From the NCBI GenBank assembly GCA_037189845.1, contig JBBCIS010000003.1:900423-964422 (forward strand): a stretch of 64,000 nucleotides of DNA, in the 5' to 3' direction. The position numbers were made by a program, and so were the translations under genes. The DNA is from JAMLHH01 sp037189845 (GTDB lineage Bacteria > Bacteroidota > Bacteroidia > Chitinophagales > JADIYW01). Shown piece after piece: positions 1-8,812 of the stretch (positions are counted from its first letter, which is position 1; each line of letters starts with the position of its first letter). The notes under the pieces are model-generated. The model was not told where the DNA came from and did not search any database. It saw only the letters and a list, made by a program, of their open reading frames with translations.

Positions 1-1230
1 CTTATTGTATTCCAGTCTATTTTTACCTGGTCAGAAAAGCCAATGGAATGGGTAGAAGAAAGCTTTGCCTGGCTGGGAAATATCATTGCAGTAGTAACTC
101 CGGAGGGATGGTTTCAGGATATGTTGATCCAGGGTGTTGTCAGCGGACTTGCGGGCGTAATGGTATTTGTTCCGCAGATTGCGATACTTTTTTTTCTGAT
201 CTCTTTGTTAGAAGAATCCGGATATATGGCGCGGGTTGTGTACCTGATGGATAGCTTTATGCGAAGATTCGGTCTCAATGGAAGAAGCGTAGTATCCCTG
301 ATTTCAGGAGGTGCCTGTGCTATCCCGGCAGTAATGTCTACGCGTACGATCAATAACTGGAAAGAAAGATTGATCACTATCATGGTCACGCCATTGATGA
401 GTTGCTCTGCGAGAATTCCGGTATTTACTATTTTAATTGCGGTTGCTGTCCCGGCTACTAAAATCGGCGGTTGGTTGAGCTTGCAGGCGGTCGTTTTTAT
501 GGGACTATATATGCTGGGAGCATTGACTGCTTTGATCATTGCCTGGATTTTCCATAAAATTCTGAAAACAGATGAGCACAGCTTCCTCGTGATGGAGCTT
601 CCAAGATACCAGATGCCTCACTGGAGAAATGTATTCCTCAATGTATGGGAAAAGGTAAAAACTTTCTCATGGGAAGCCGGTAAAGTCATTCTGATTGTAT
701 CTGTTATTCTTTGGGTACTGGCTTCTTACGGCCCATCCAAAGCTATGCAGAAAGCAGAAGCACAGGCGAAAAGAGAATATGCAATTTCACAGGAGATCCC
801 ACTTGAGCAGCTGATCACTACGCATCAGTTAGAATCGTCTTACGCAGGCATCATCGGAAAAACCATAGAGCCGCTGATCAGACCTTTGGGTTATGACTGG
901 AAAATAGGTATTGCTTTGCTGTCATCTTTTGCCGCCCGTGAAGTTTTCGTAGGGACTATGGCCACGTTGTATGCCGTAGAAGATGAAGAAAATGAATCGT
1001 TGCTGAGAGAACGTTTACAGAATGCAACTTTCAGAGAAACCGGTGAGAAAGTATTCACTCTGGGAACTGCTGTTTCGTTGATGATATTTTATCTGTTTGC
1101 GATGCAGTGCATCAGTACTGTCGCAGTAGTAAGGCGCGAAACTAAAAGCTGGAAATGGCCCTCCATTCAGATTGCTTACATGGGAGTTTTAGCATATTTC
1201 GGCAGCTGGCTGGCTTCTGTGATTTTTTAA
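1..1230 (+). CDS. feoB: Ferrous iron transporter FeoB, C-terminal part (5' end outside window)
   Basis: Frame 1 is open from the first base, so the gene enters from the left; the ATG at 43 is internal. The visible ~409 residues are the membrane half of FeoB, the GTPase-coupled inner-membrane Fe(II) importer. The gate segments of the family are present: the conserved 'GGACAIPAVMSTR' with its Cys and Pro, and 'SSFAAREVFVGTM' near the C-terminal helices. The N-terminal G domain is not in the window. About eight hydrophobic segments can be counted. The C-terminus ends in a last transmembrane helix, as usual for Bacteroidota FeoB, with no FeoC-like extension. The assignment to the family is firm; regulation cannot be judged because the promoter is outside. 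Confidence 0.95.
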   Translation, partial: LIVFQSIFTWSEKPMEWVEESFAWLGNIIAVVTPEGWFQDMLIQGVVSGLAGVMVFVPQIAILFFLISLLEESGYMARVVYLMDSFMRRFGLNGRSVVSLISGGACAIPAVMSTRTINNWKERLITIMVTPLMSCSARIPVFTILIAVAVPATKIGGWLSLQAVVFMGLYMLGALTALIIAWIFHKILKTDEHSFLVMELPRYQMPHWRNVFLNVWEKVKTFSWEAGKVILIVSVILWVLASYGPSKAMQKAEAQAKREYAISQEIPLEQLITTHQLESSYAGIIGKTIEPLIRPLGYDWKIGIALLSSFAAREVFVGTMATLYAVEDEENESLLRERLQNATFRETGEKVFTLGTAVSLMIFYLFAMQCISTVAVVRRETKSWKWPSIQIAYMGVLAYFGSWLASVIF

Positions 1231-1240
1231 TTTTTGGCAC

Positions 1241-1314
1241 GTCCGCCGTGGCCATTGAGCCTGTCGGTGTGCGGCGGACCAGGCTTTCGTTTCGAGCCGT
1301 TTATAAAACGGCTC
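1241..1314. repeat. GC-rich palindromic intergenic element after feoB
   Basis: Two nested palindromic units follow feoB. GTCCGCCG at 1241-1248 pairs with CGGCGGAC at 1272-1279. GAGCCGTTT at 1294-1302 pairs with AAACGGCTC at 1306-1314 around a 3-nt loop. The stretch is richer in GC than its surroundings. The second hairpin could help end feoB transcription, but no T-tract follows it on either strand, so a REP-like or MITE-like palindrome is as likely. The rest of the 1231-1507 gap shows no gene. Confidence 0.45.
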
Positions 1315-1507
1315 TACCCTCTATCCTTCGTGCAGCTGACGCCAGATAATATTCAAAAGCCATTGTTTTGCTGGTGAGTGTTCTAAAACAACCATTTTGT
1401 ATCATACAAGGAAAATATACAAATAGAAATTCCAGTACGGACAAATGAATAAGGCCTTTCAGGAAGCTCATTTTTCCTGTTCTTTTGCATTGGATTTCTT
1501 ATAAAAC

Positions 1508-2767
1508 CTATGTCTTCCTTTCTTTTTTCTTAGCTGCCGGGAAAAGAATATTATTCAATATCAATCTGTATCCGGGGGAGTTAGGATGAAGATTCAGGTC
1601 TGTAGGCAGATCTCCTACAAGGTGGCGATAATCCTCCGGGTCATGTCCTCCGTAAAAAGTCCAGGTTCCTTTCCCCATAGTACCATGTATATATCTAGCT
1701 TCGTCCAAAGCTTTATTTTCTCCCAGAATCAATACATCTTTTTTGATGATGCTTTTTCGGAAAGCGGTAGTTTGACCCATGAAGCCTTTGATGAGGTTTG
1801 TATGATTTTGTGTAAGCATTGTAGGTACAGGATCCCACTTCGCAGAAAATTCAAAAATGCTGAAATAGTCTATCTTCTCTTCCATTGGCCGCATGGGAGG
1901 AACATCTATATCAGCGTATTCATACTCCATAGGATTCATGATGAGCTTGTATTTCTCAAAAGCAAAAGTTTTGGAATAATCCAGCTTCTGTTGTGCAGCC
2001 GGATCAGCCGGATCACCGTCGTATACCTGGTGACAGATATCTGTCCCTTCAGCTGATAGTGCAATGTCATAAGTATCGGTAGCTGAACACATGGCAAACA
2101 TAAAACCTCCTCCGACAACATATTCTTTAATTTTTTTAGCTACTGCCAGCTTTTCCTGGGATACCTTGCTGAAGCCATGCTTTTTGGCCAGCGCTTCTGC
2201 ATCTTTTTGCTGCTGAATGTACCATTCTGCATTCCGGTAGCTCGCATAGAACTTTCCGTATTGTCCTGTAAAGTCCTCATGGTGAAGATGCAGCCAGTCA
2301 TACAGGACCAGCTCATCATTCAGGATTTCTGAGTCATAAATTACAGTATACGGTATTTCTGCATAAGTCAGGACCAGTGTCACAGCATCATCCCAGGGCA
2401 ATTTCCCGGGAGGGCTGTACACGGCAATTTTGGGGGCTTTTTCCAGGCGTACCGCATCCATATTGACTTCCGGGAGTGCTATTTCATCCAGAATATTTGC
2501 CATTGCTGCATCAGCTATCGTTTGGTATTTTACACCTCTGATGACACATTCTTTTTCCACTGCGGGATTAGATTTCAATGCAAAGCTTCCTCCTTTATAG
2601 TTGAGCAGCCAGTCTACTTCTACTCCTTTGTTCAATGCCCAGTATGCGATCCCGTAAGCTTTCATGTGATTGCTTTGGGTTTCGTCCATGGGGATGAGTG
2701 TGTACGCTGCATATACAGGTGCGAGCTTCAGAAAAAGTATCAAAACAAAACTTATCCATTTTTGCAT
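1508..2767 (-). CDS. Secreted GATase-like protein (group often annotated 'asparagine synthetase B')
   Basis: This is a 419-residue protein with a signal peptide (about residues 1-20, ending in 'APVYAA'). It resembles a widespread Bacteroidota group that databases label asparagine synthetase B (from memory of annotations), recognisable by 'LIPMDETQSNHMKAYGIAYW' at the start of the mature chain. No N-terminal Cys2 glutaminase domain and no ATP-pyrophosphatase motif of AsnB is visible, and the protein is exported, so that name is very likely wrong. The middle has 'GGGFMFAMCSATDT', which resembles the Cys nucleophile elbow of class I glutamine amidotransferase-like folds. The C-terminus ('FYGGHDPEDY...NSPGYRLILNNILFPA') resembles the end of such a fold. 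Substrate unknown. The start is an ATG, divergent from the next gene with 44 bp between them. Confidence 0.7.
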   Translation of the reverse strand: MQKWISFVLILFLKLAPVYAAYTLIPMDETQSNHMKAYGIAYWALNKGVEVDWLLNYKGGSFALKSNPAVEKECVIRGVKYQTIADAAMANILDEIALPEVNMDAVRLEKAPKIAVYSPPGKLPWDDAVTLVLTYAEIPYTVIYDSEILNDELVLYDWLHLHHEDFTGQYGKFYASYRNAEWYIQQQKDAEALAKKHGFSKVSQEKLAVAKKIKEYVVGGGFMFAMCSATDTYDIALSAEGTDICHQVYDGDPADPAAQQKLDYSKTFAFEKYKLIMNPMEYEYADIDVPPMRPMEEKIDYFSIFEFSAKWDPVPTMLTQNHTNLIKGFMGQTTAFRKSIIKKDVLILGENKALDEARYIHGTMGKGTWTFYGGHDPEDYRHLVGDLPTDLNLHPNSPGYRLILNNILFPAAKKKERKT

Positions 2768-2811
2768 GTCCTAATTTACTATTTTCATTTTATCAATATC
2801 AACGTTATTTA

Positions 2812-3387
2812 ATGCCTTACATTTTTATAACCATCATTTTTGTTGTTTTTCTTCCATTGTCTGTATGGGCTGATAGTTCCTTTCAGTTAAATCTTACCGG
2901 TTTTGATAAAAGTGCATTTTTTCGGGGAGTGGCAGTTATACAATTTATCACTGTTATGATTTGCTTTCTGACAGGTCCTTTTCAGTTTATCCCAAAATTA
3001 TACCGAAAAAATCCGATGCTGCATTTTGCTTTGGGTAATGTATATACGATGGTGATATTATTGCTGGCAGGTCCCGCTACACTGCTGCTGGCTTTTGGCC
3101 GGAATAGCCGGGTAGAGGTTTGTTTGCTTGCTATTGCTGCCGTTTTACTGTGGTGGTGTACGAGGAAAGGGATTTTTTATATCTCTGAAAAGAGATGGCA
3201 GCTGCATCTGAAGTGGATGATGTATAGCTATGCTTTCATCCTGAGCATTACTTATTTTCTGGTGATTCAGCAATTGCATTTGGGTTTATATGGATTTGCA
3301 GGAATGCTGATATTTCCTTTGACGGTTTTTATTCTGGAGAAAAATCATTTCACACGGTTTCTTCTAAAGCGTTTTACCGGCAGATAA
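2812..3387 (+). CDS. DUF2306-like multi-pass membrane protein
   Basis: A 191-residue integral membrane protein with about six hydrophobic segments. The ATG at 2812 begins directly with a hydrophobic helix ('MPYIFITIIFVVFLPLSVWA'). A longer reading from 2698 would overlap the divergent neighbour and is less likely. The pattern 'ltGpfQF.pk.yRk....H...GnvYt' followed by alternating helices resembles the DUF2306 family of predicted membrane proteins. No function is established for the family and no catalytic motif is seen. The gene stands alone between a divergent gene and the convergent T9SS cargo gene. Confidence 0.65.
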   Translation: MPYIFITIIFVVFLPLSVWADSSFQLNLTGFDKSAFFRGVAVIQFITVMICFLTGPFQFIPKLYRKNPMLHFALGNVYTMVILLLAGPATLLLAFGRNSRVEVCLLAIAAVLLWWCTRKGIFYISEKRWQLHLKWMMYSYAFILSITYFLVIQQLHLGLYGFAGMLIFPLTVFILEKNHFTRFLLKRFTGR

Positions 3388-3437
3388 TTACAGAGGATTG
3401 TAAGAGTATATATCAGCAAGAAATCAAGAAGCTTCTT

Positions 3438-3470
3438 AAATAAAAGGAAGCTGCCTTTTCAGACAGCTTC
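3438..3470 (-). terminator. Probable intrinsic terminator of the 1743-aa surface protein gene
   Basis: Read on the minus strand, GAAGCTG (3470-3464) pairs with CAGCTTC (3453-3447) around a 10-nt loop and is followed by CTTTTATTT. It lies about 80 bp beyond the stop of the minus-strand gene ending at 3550. A short palindrome AAGAAGCTTCTT follows at 3426-3437. Confidence 0.55.
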
Positions 3471-3549
3471 ACCCGGTCAATATTCCTGTTCATTATTTCA
3501 GGTCAATAAAAGGGAATGTTTTTGAGAATATTGAACCAATAACCACTAA

Positions 3550-6500
3550 CTAATGAATACTAAAAATTTTATTATAAAAATCAGTCTTACCAATATGGAT
3601 ATGTGTGATATAGCTTCCGGCTGGAAGATTTTCGGTGTTTATATCCAATGAGTGCAGTCCTTTGTCAAAAGCTTTGCTCTGATGAAGAACCAATCTTCCA
3701 TCTGAACTGAAAATCCTTAAAGAGACGATTTCATTGGAAGGAAGTATTATCGGAAGCGTTGTCAGATTTCGTGCCGGATTCGGGTAAAAATCTCCTACAG
3801 ATAATTCAGAGCGATTGCCAGTTTCAACTGCGATGATTTTTGAAAACTCACTCGTTCCGTCAAAATCTATTTGTTTCAATTGATAAAAATAGATGCTGCC
3901 TGCTTCCACTTTTGTATCTGTAAAAGTGTACGATAAAGGAATATTGGAATTCCCTGCTCCAGTAATGGTTCCTACTTTTTCAAAAGTAATTCCATCCGTA
4001 GATTTCAGAATTTCAAAGCGGTCATTGTTCTTTTCAGAAGCAGTTGTCCAGCTTAATTCTATATTTGAAGCATTTAATTTTCCGGTAAAGCTGATTAATT
4101 CTACCGGTAGAATCGAGCCATTACCTCCTGAACCATGAATATAAAATGTGGTACCATCTCCGTCAAATCTTCCATTAGAGGCATTAACTGATACTGGAAG
4201 CAATGAAAACTCAAACTGATAATTTCCCGAAGGTCCATTTGCAGACTTTGTAATTCCAGCAACAGCTACCGGGTTATGCGCAGCGGTATAAAATGCTGAA
4301 ATCGTCAAATCAGAATATGTGGTCGTCGTTCCAAAGCAATCTTTATAGTTAAAATTTTGAGCGTCTAAGATGGTTTTGAATCCTTGATATTCATCCTCTG
4401 TAAAGAACAATCTGAAAGAAATCGGTTGAGCGGGATTTTTTTCACTGCTGATTTTCACCACTCTTCCTACAAAATATTCGTCCTGAGCCTTACATTTTTT
4501 ACTACTCTCAAATGGTCCGTGATTTTCATCCAGATTCAGCTCCAATGTCACAGCTCCTAAATCCTGTCCGTTTGCATGGATGGCTGCAATGATATTTCCT
4601 GCGGCATCCTTGAAATATTTCCATTCATTGTCATTGATTTCGCAGGATTCAGAAATCGTTGAAACTGAGGAAAGAGATAAGCCGGATGCTGTTGTTGCGT
4701 CAGTGACAGCTTCACATTCTTCAGACGGCAATTCTGCCAAAATATAAGAACCGTTCAGTGATATAATCCCGGATGCACGATTGCTGTTTGCTCCCAGATA
4801 GGCTGATGGTAAAACTGTCCAGCTATTGGAAGTATATTTCGCTGCTACCAGATTTTCCGGTAAAGCACTTCCTGATAAATCGTCTGAATGATACTGGAAT
4901 GTCAATCTTGCAGAGTCTAAGCTATGAATGTCAGCAGCATTGATATCCCAGTAAGTGTTCACATACTTTATATCAGAAAGTCCGGATGTCGCAACTTCGG
5001 GATGCAATCCTTCAGTAGATTTTACTATAATTTCTCCTCCGGAAAAATTATTACCCAAAAAATCTATCGTCAGCGGCGTGTATGAAATGATATTACCCAC
5101 TTCAAATGTTTTCTGTGTGGACGATGCTGAAACAGCTTTCGATAAATAACCTTCTACATATCTGTTTTGTCCTGCACCGGTTACATTTGCCGATCCAGAA
5201 AGGGACAGAACATTTGCGTCTGTAATTAATTTCCCCTGAATAAATGAAAGCGTTCCATCTACCGTAACTCCTGCCGGCACATGAGCATCCTGCTGATTAT
5301 TGACTGTAAGGTTGCCATAAATCAAAGGAGCTAAAGTCTGGGTCTGAGTACCATTATATTCTACTGTACTGTTGGGTTCCAGATAATTCAGCGCATAATG
5401 ATTAGGAAAATTATTTCCCGCACTCCAGCCATTCGCAGTACCTCCCAATTGAAGTTTTGAGCCATCAAAAAGTCCTAATGCACCTTGATTCGCAGTGTAC
5501 TGATTCAATGTTTGCCCTGACGGAATAGACAGCGTCGCGCCATTGCTAATCAATAAATCTCCCCCTCTCAGATAGCTGGTTTTTGTACCCGCAATCACTA
5601 CTGTCGGAGTATGAGCATTTCCGATGGTTACACTCTGAAATGAAACTGCAGGAGTTGCTCCCGGAGGATTTGGATATGTATAAACGGAAGATGAATGATT
5701 GGTAATCATCTGTGTACCATTTCCATCAAACAACCATGTTCCGCCACCATTAGACCTGATATAAGATAATCCGTCAAAAGTCAGGTTTCCTCTGAATTCA
5801 AATACCGGATTTCCGCCGTTTCTTCCAAATGCAATATGAACAGGGTCATTGGCAGCACCAAATGTTGCATTTCCTTTGACAATGATATTTCCACCCTGTG
5901 AATAAAACTCTGTTTCAGAATTTGTCGGTGCACCTGCTGTACCGGAAATGGTCAGATTTCCATTGATGATAAAAGGATATGAGCTGTGTCCTATCAAATC
6001 CAAACCCTTGGCAGTCGTCGATGTTCCGTAAGAGGCTACCAGGCTCAAATCATGAATATAGACAGGTACATCTACCGTAATATTTAGTGAATATGACCCA
6101 GTGTGCTGATTGGTAATAATCACATTATCACAAGGCCCCGGAAGTCCTGTCGGAGTCCATGTAATTGCACTCCAGTTTCGGTTTACATTCTGATTAGAGG
6201 TAGTATTGGTAAAAGTTTTCGTTCCGTAGCTTGTACAGGCCAATGTGGTCACTAATTGTGAGAGCGGATTTGCAGTCTGATACAAAGGTCCATTCGCACA
6301 GGAAGAATGATTGTATGCAAATACCCAGTAAGTATAAGAAGTGCTGATATCCAGATAATTGGAAGTAAATGTTACTGCCGAACCTGCGGACTCAATATGT
6401 CCACCCAAATCATTTGTCCCAGCCTGATATAAAACACCATCTTGCGGCGTTTGAGGGATGTCTGCTCCAAAAGTTCTTACTACCAGATATTCATCTGCTC

Positions 6501-8781
6501 CCGAAGCGGTAAAGCTTCCTGTCACGGAGGAATAACTTGGTGTCAGAATTAAATTTGTGGGTTGATTTGCTGGCGTAGCACAATCGGGAAACTCTTCAAA
6601 AACAATATCGTCTATGTATAAATAATTCTGAACACTGGGAGATGTTGTCTGCGAAAATGCATGAAAGCTCAGATAGTAAATACCGCTTGTTGTAGGAGTA
6701 AATGTTCCGGTTGCTTCCTGGTTAGAAGTAGAAGCTGTTGCAGAACCTTCAACGATATTTCCGGGAATCAGATATGAAGAATCTGCCCACGTGGCTGCCT
6801 GCACTTTGAAATTTAATACTCCGCTTGTTGAGCTTCCTTTGTATAAAAATTTTAATCTGTATGTTTTTCCGGCATCTAATTTTATCCCTCTGGAGAAAAA
6901 ATAGCCATTTGCGTAGGCACTATAAGTCCGTAAATATTGCAATACTCTGGTAGAAGATACCGTAGCCGTTGTCCATGCGGTTCCCTGTGTAGAAGTACAG
7001 GTAGGAAGATTTGAGCTTGTAGTAGATGAAAAATCTTCAGAGTATGGAGCATTTACAGCACTACACGGTGTAGAAAAGTTGACAAGTGCCGTCCATGTAC
7101 TGTTGCCGTTTCCTGCGGAACAAATAGTTCTGACATATACACGATAAGTCGTACTTGATGTCAACCCGGAAACGGTTATCTGAGTAAGCGGGTGTGTTGT
7201 CGTGCCGGTTGCAATTCTGCCTGTAGCTCCGTTAGTTGGGGTCGTCGAATTATTTCTCACTTCCCATTCATATCCGGTAGGAATAGTAGCAGATGGTGCT
7301 GTCCAGCTCAAAACGACGGATGTATCCGAAGCAGGAGTAGCAATGACCGACACCGGAGGCAGACATGTGATGTCGGATAGTCGCACGTCTATATCATCCA
7401 ATGCCAGAAAAGAATTGCTGACACCTGATGCAGAGTACGCATGAAACCCTATATATTGAACCCCGGTAGAAGTCGGAGTAAAGTACAATGTTTGTGAAGT
7501 CGTCCCCGTATTGGTATTCACACTGTTATATGTTTCCAGAAGATGTGTGGCAGAAGCTGAATTAGCCGAACTTCCATATAGTATTTTAAAGTTTTGGTTT
7601 GTCGTAGTATTGCTTCCCGTTCTGTAGCTGAATTGTAATCTGTAAGTTTTATTGGCTTCAAAGTAAAAGGCAGGTGTAAAAAACCAGTCGTCTGCTGCCG
7701 TTCCTGCAGTGTTTATGTAAATCCTGTTCGTAGTATACAGTGCAGTAATCCAGGAATTTCCGCCATTTTTATCTTCAACAGTAAAACATGGAGGCAAAGC
7801 AGGAACTGTAACACTGTTAAAATTTTCTGTATAAGGAAATCCAAATATTCCGCAGGCAGTTGTAAATGTATATTTAGTAGAATTAATGCTGTAGTTAGTA
7901 GAGCTACAATTATTTCTTACATATACATCGTAAGTAAGTCCTTGTCCCAATCCTGTAATTGTTGCAGAACCGGAAGCGGCTGTTACCACTGTTCCTCCGT
8001 TGGCAATAGCTTCTGCTCCGGGAGTGAATCCACTCAACCCATACTCTACTACATAGTTCCCTGAGCAAGACGGACAGGAAAAATCTACCTGAGCCTGATT
8101 TCCGGAAGGTGCTACAGAAGTAATTTCAGGGACAGTCGAACAAGTTGTAAATACCAGTCTTAGCTGTGCTCTGTAATTTGAGCTGCTGGTTAATCTTGTC
8201 ATTGTCGTACTCGGAGTCCAGGCAGTGCTGGATGCCCGGTAGTAAGAACTGCTATTAGCTTTTGCTGTTAATACTCTTCTATACAAAGGTGGATTGCTAT
8301 TGGCTGATTGATAACCTTTTACTACCAGAATGGCTAAGTTTTGAGTAGTATGATTGAACTGAAATCCTTTGGAAAGAGGTACAGAATACCAGCCTGTTGA
8401 ACTATTGGGAAAAGCTCCTTTATACACCAAAATATATCCGGATGTATCAACAGTAGTACCTACTTCGGTATTCGCAGTTGCTTTTAAGTAAATGCTTACA
8501 TCTTCCACAGCATCATTGTTTCCACTCTGTTTGTAAAAGCCCACCTGAGAAATAGTTCCGCTGGTAGCTAATTCTGCTCCTGTATAGATTTGCTCACTTG
8601 CAGAATAGCTATATCCCGATGCAGTAGTAAATGGAGGGCCTGTAGAGCCTGTCGTACTTGTAGTACCTGTACCATATAGAACTTCCTGAGCATTTGTTTG
8701 CAATGCAAAAAATATAAAGGACAGAAAGAGCATGAAAAAGCCTTTCTGGTGTTGTAATGTAAAAGTGTAGAATCTTACCAT
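3550..8781 (-). CDS. Giant multidomain T9SS cargo (FN3 / cleaved-adhesin modules, type A sorting domain)
   Basis: A 1743-residue secreted surface protein. The signal peptide is about residues 1-32 ('FIFFALQTNAQ'). The mature part begins with a jelly-roll-like region, then FN3-type modules near residues 215-310, 470-570 and 735-840. Between them are two segments resembling cleaved-adhesin/MAM domains ('PYTENFNSVTVPALPPCF' near 317, 'PYSEDFSSTTSSNLPTC' near 578). A long Asn/Gly/Thr-rich stretch (about 870-1260) looks like a parallel beta-helix. Near residue 1552 is the 'ELISFTGK...ELSWTTASEKNNDRFE' module common just before T9SS tails. The last ~80 residues ('VGDFYPNPARN' ... 'LPAGSYITHIHIG') are a T9SS type A sorting domain, so the protein should be exported by SprA and attached to the surface through A-LPS. 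An adhesin or matrix role is inference; no catalytic domain was recognised. Confidence 0.85.
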   Translation of the reverse strand: MVRFYTFTLQHQKGFFMLFLSFIFFALQTNAQEVLYGTGTTSTTGSTGPPFTTASGYSYSASEQIYTGAELATSGTISQVGFYKQSGNNDAVEDVSIYLKATANTEVGTTVDTSGYILVYKGAFPNSSTGWYSVPLSKGFQFNHTTQNLAILVVKGYQSANSNPPLYRRVLTAKANSSSYYRASSTAWTPSTTMTRLTSSSNYRAQLRLVFTTCSTVPEITSVAPSGNQAQVDFSCPSCSGNYVVEYGLSGFTPGAEAIANGGTVVTAASGSATITGLGQGLTYDVYVRNNCSSTNYSINSTKYTFTTACGIFGFPYTENFNSVTVPALPPCFTVEDKNGGNSWITALYTTNRIYINTAGTAADDWFFTPAFYFEANKTYRLQFSYRTGSNTTTNQNFKILYGSSANSASATHLLETYNSVNTNTGTTSQTLYFTPTSTGVQYIGFHAYSASGVSNSFLALDDIDVRLSDITCLPPVSVIATPASDTSVVLSWTAPSATIPTGYEWEVRNNSTTPTNGATGRIATGTTTHPLTQITVSGLTSSTTYRVYVRTICSAGNGNSTWTALVNFSTPCSAVNAPYSEDFSSTTSSNLPTCTSTQGTAWTTATVSSTRVLQYLRTYSAYANGYFFSRGIKLDAGKTYRLKFLYKGSSTSGVLNFKVQAATWADSSYLIPGNIVEGSATASTSNQEATGTFTPTTSGIYYLSFHAFSQTTSPSVQNYLYIDDIVFEEFPDCATPANQPTNLILTPSYSSVTGSFTASGADEYLVVRTFGADIPQTPQDGVLYQAGTNDLGGHIESAGSAVTFTSNYLDISTSYTYWVFAYNHSSCANGPLYQTANPLSQLVTTLACTSYGTKTFTNTTSNQNVNRNWSAITWTPTGLPGPCDNVIITNQHTGSYSLNITVDVPVYIHDLSLVASYGTSTTAKGLDLIGHSSYPFIINGNLTISGTAGAPTNSETEFYSQGGNIIVKGNATFGAANDPVHIAFGRNGGNPVFEFRGNLTFDGLSYIRSNGGGTWLFDGNGTQMITNHSSSVYTYPNPPGATPAVSFQSVTIGNAHTPTVVIAGTKTSYLRGGDLLISNGATLSIPSGQTLNQYTANQGALGLFDGSKLQLGGTANGWSAGNNFPNHYALNYLEPNSTVEYNGTQTQTLAPLIYGNLTVNNQQDAHVPAGVTVDGTLSFIQGKLITDANVLSLSGSANVTGAGQNRYVEGYLSKAVSASSTQKTFEVGNIISYTPLTIDFLGNNFSGGEIIVKSTEGLHPEVATSGLSDIKYVNTYWDINAADIHSLDSARLTFQYHSDDLSGSALPENLVAAKYTSNSWTVLPSAYLGANSNRASGIISLNGSYILAELPSEECEAVTDATTASGLSLSSVSTISESCEINDNEWKYFKDAAGNIIAAIHANGQDLGAVTLELNLDENHGPFESSKKCKAQDEYFVGRVVKISSEKNPAQPISFRLFFTEDEYQGFKTILDAQNFNYKDCFGTTTTYSDLTISAFYTAAHNPVAVAGITKSANGPSGNYQFEFSLLPVSVNASNGRFDGDGTTFYIHGSGGNGSILPVELISFTGKLNASNIELSWTTASEKNNDRFEILKSTDGITFEKVGTITGAGNSNIPLSYTFTDTKVEAGSIYFYQLKQIDFDGTSEFSKIIAVETGNRSELSVGDFYPNPARNLTTLPIILPSNEIVSLRIFSSDGRLVLHQSKAFDKGLHSLDINTENLPAGSYITHIHIGKTDFYNKIFSIH

Positions 8782-8812
8782 AGCTGTTTATTTATCTTTT
8801 ATCATAATCGGA

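Noticed and set aside
1155..1349. Open frame across the feoB end and the palindromic element
   Set aside because: It overlaps feoB in another frame and has no similarity or start signal.
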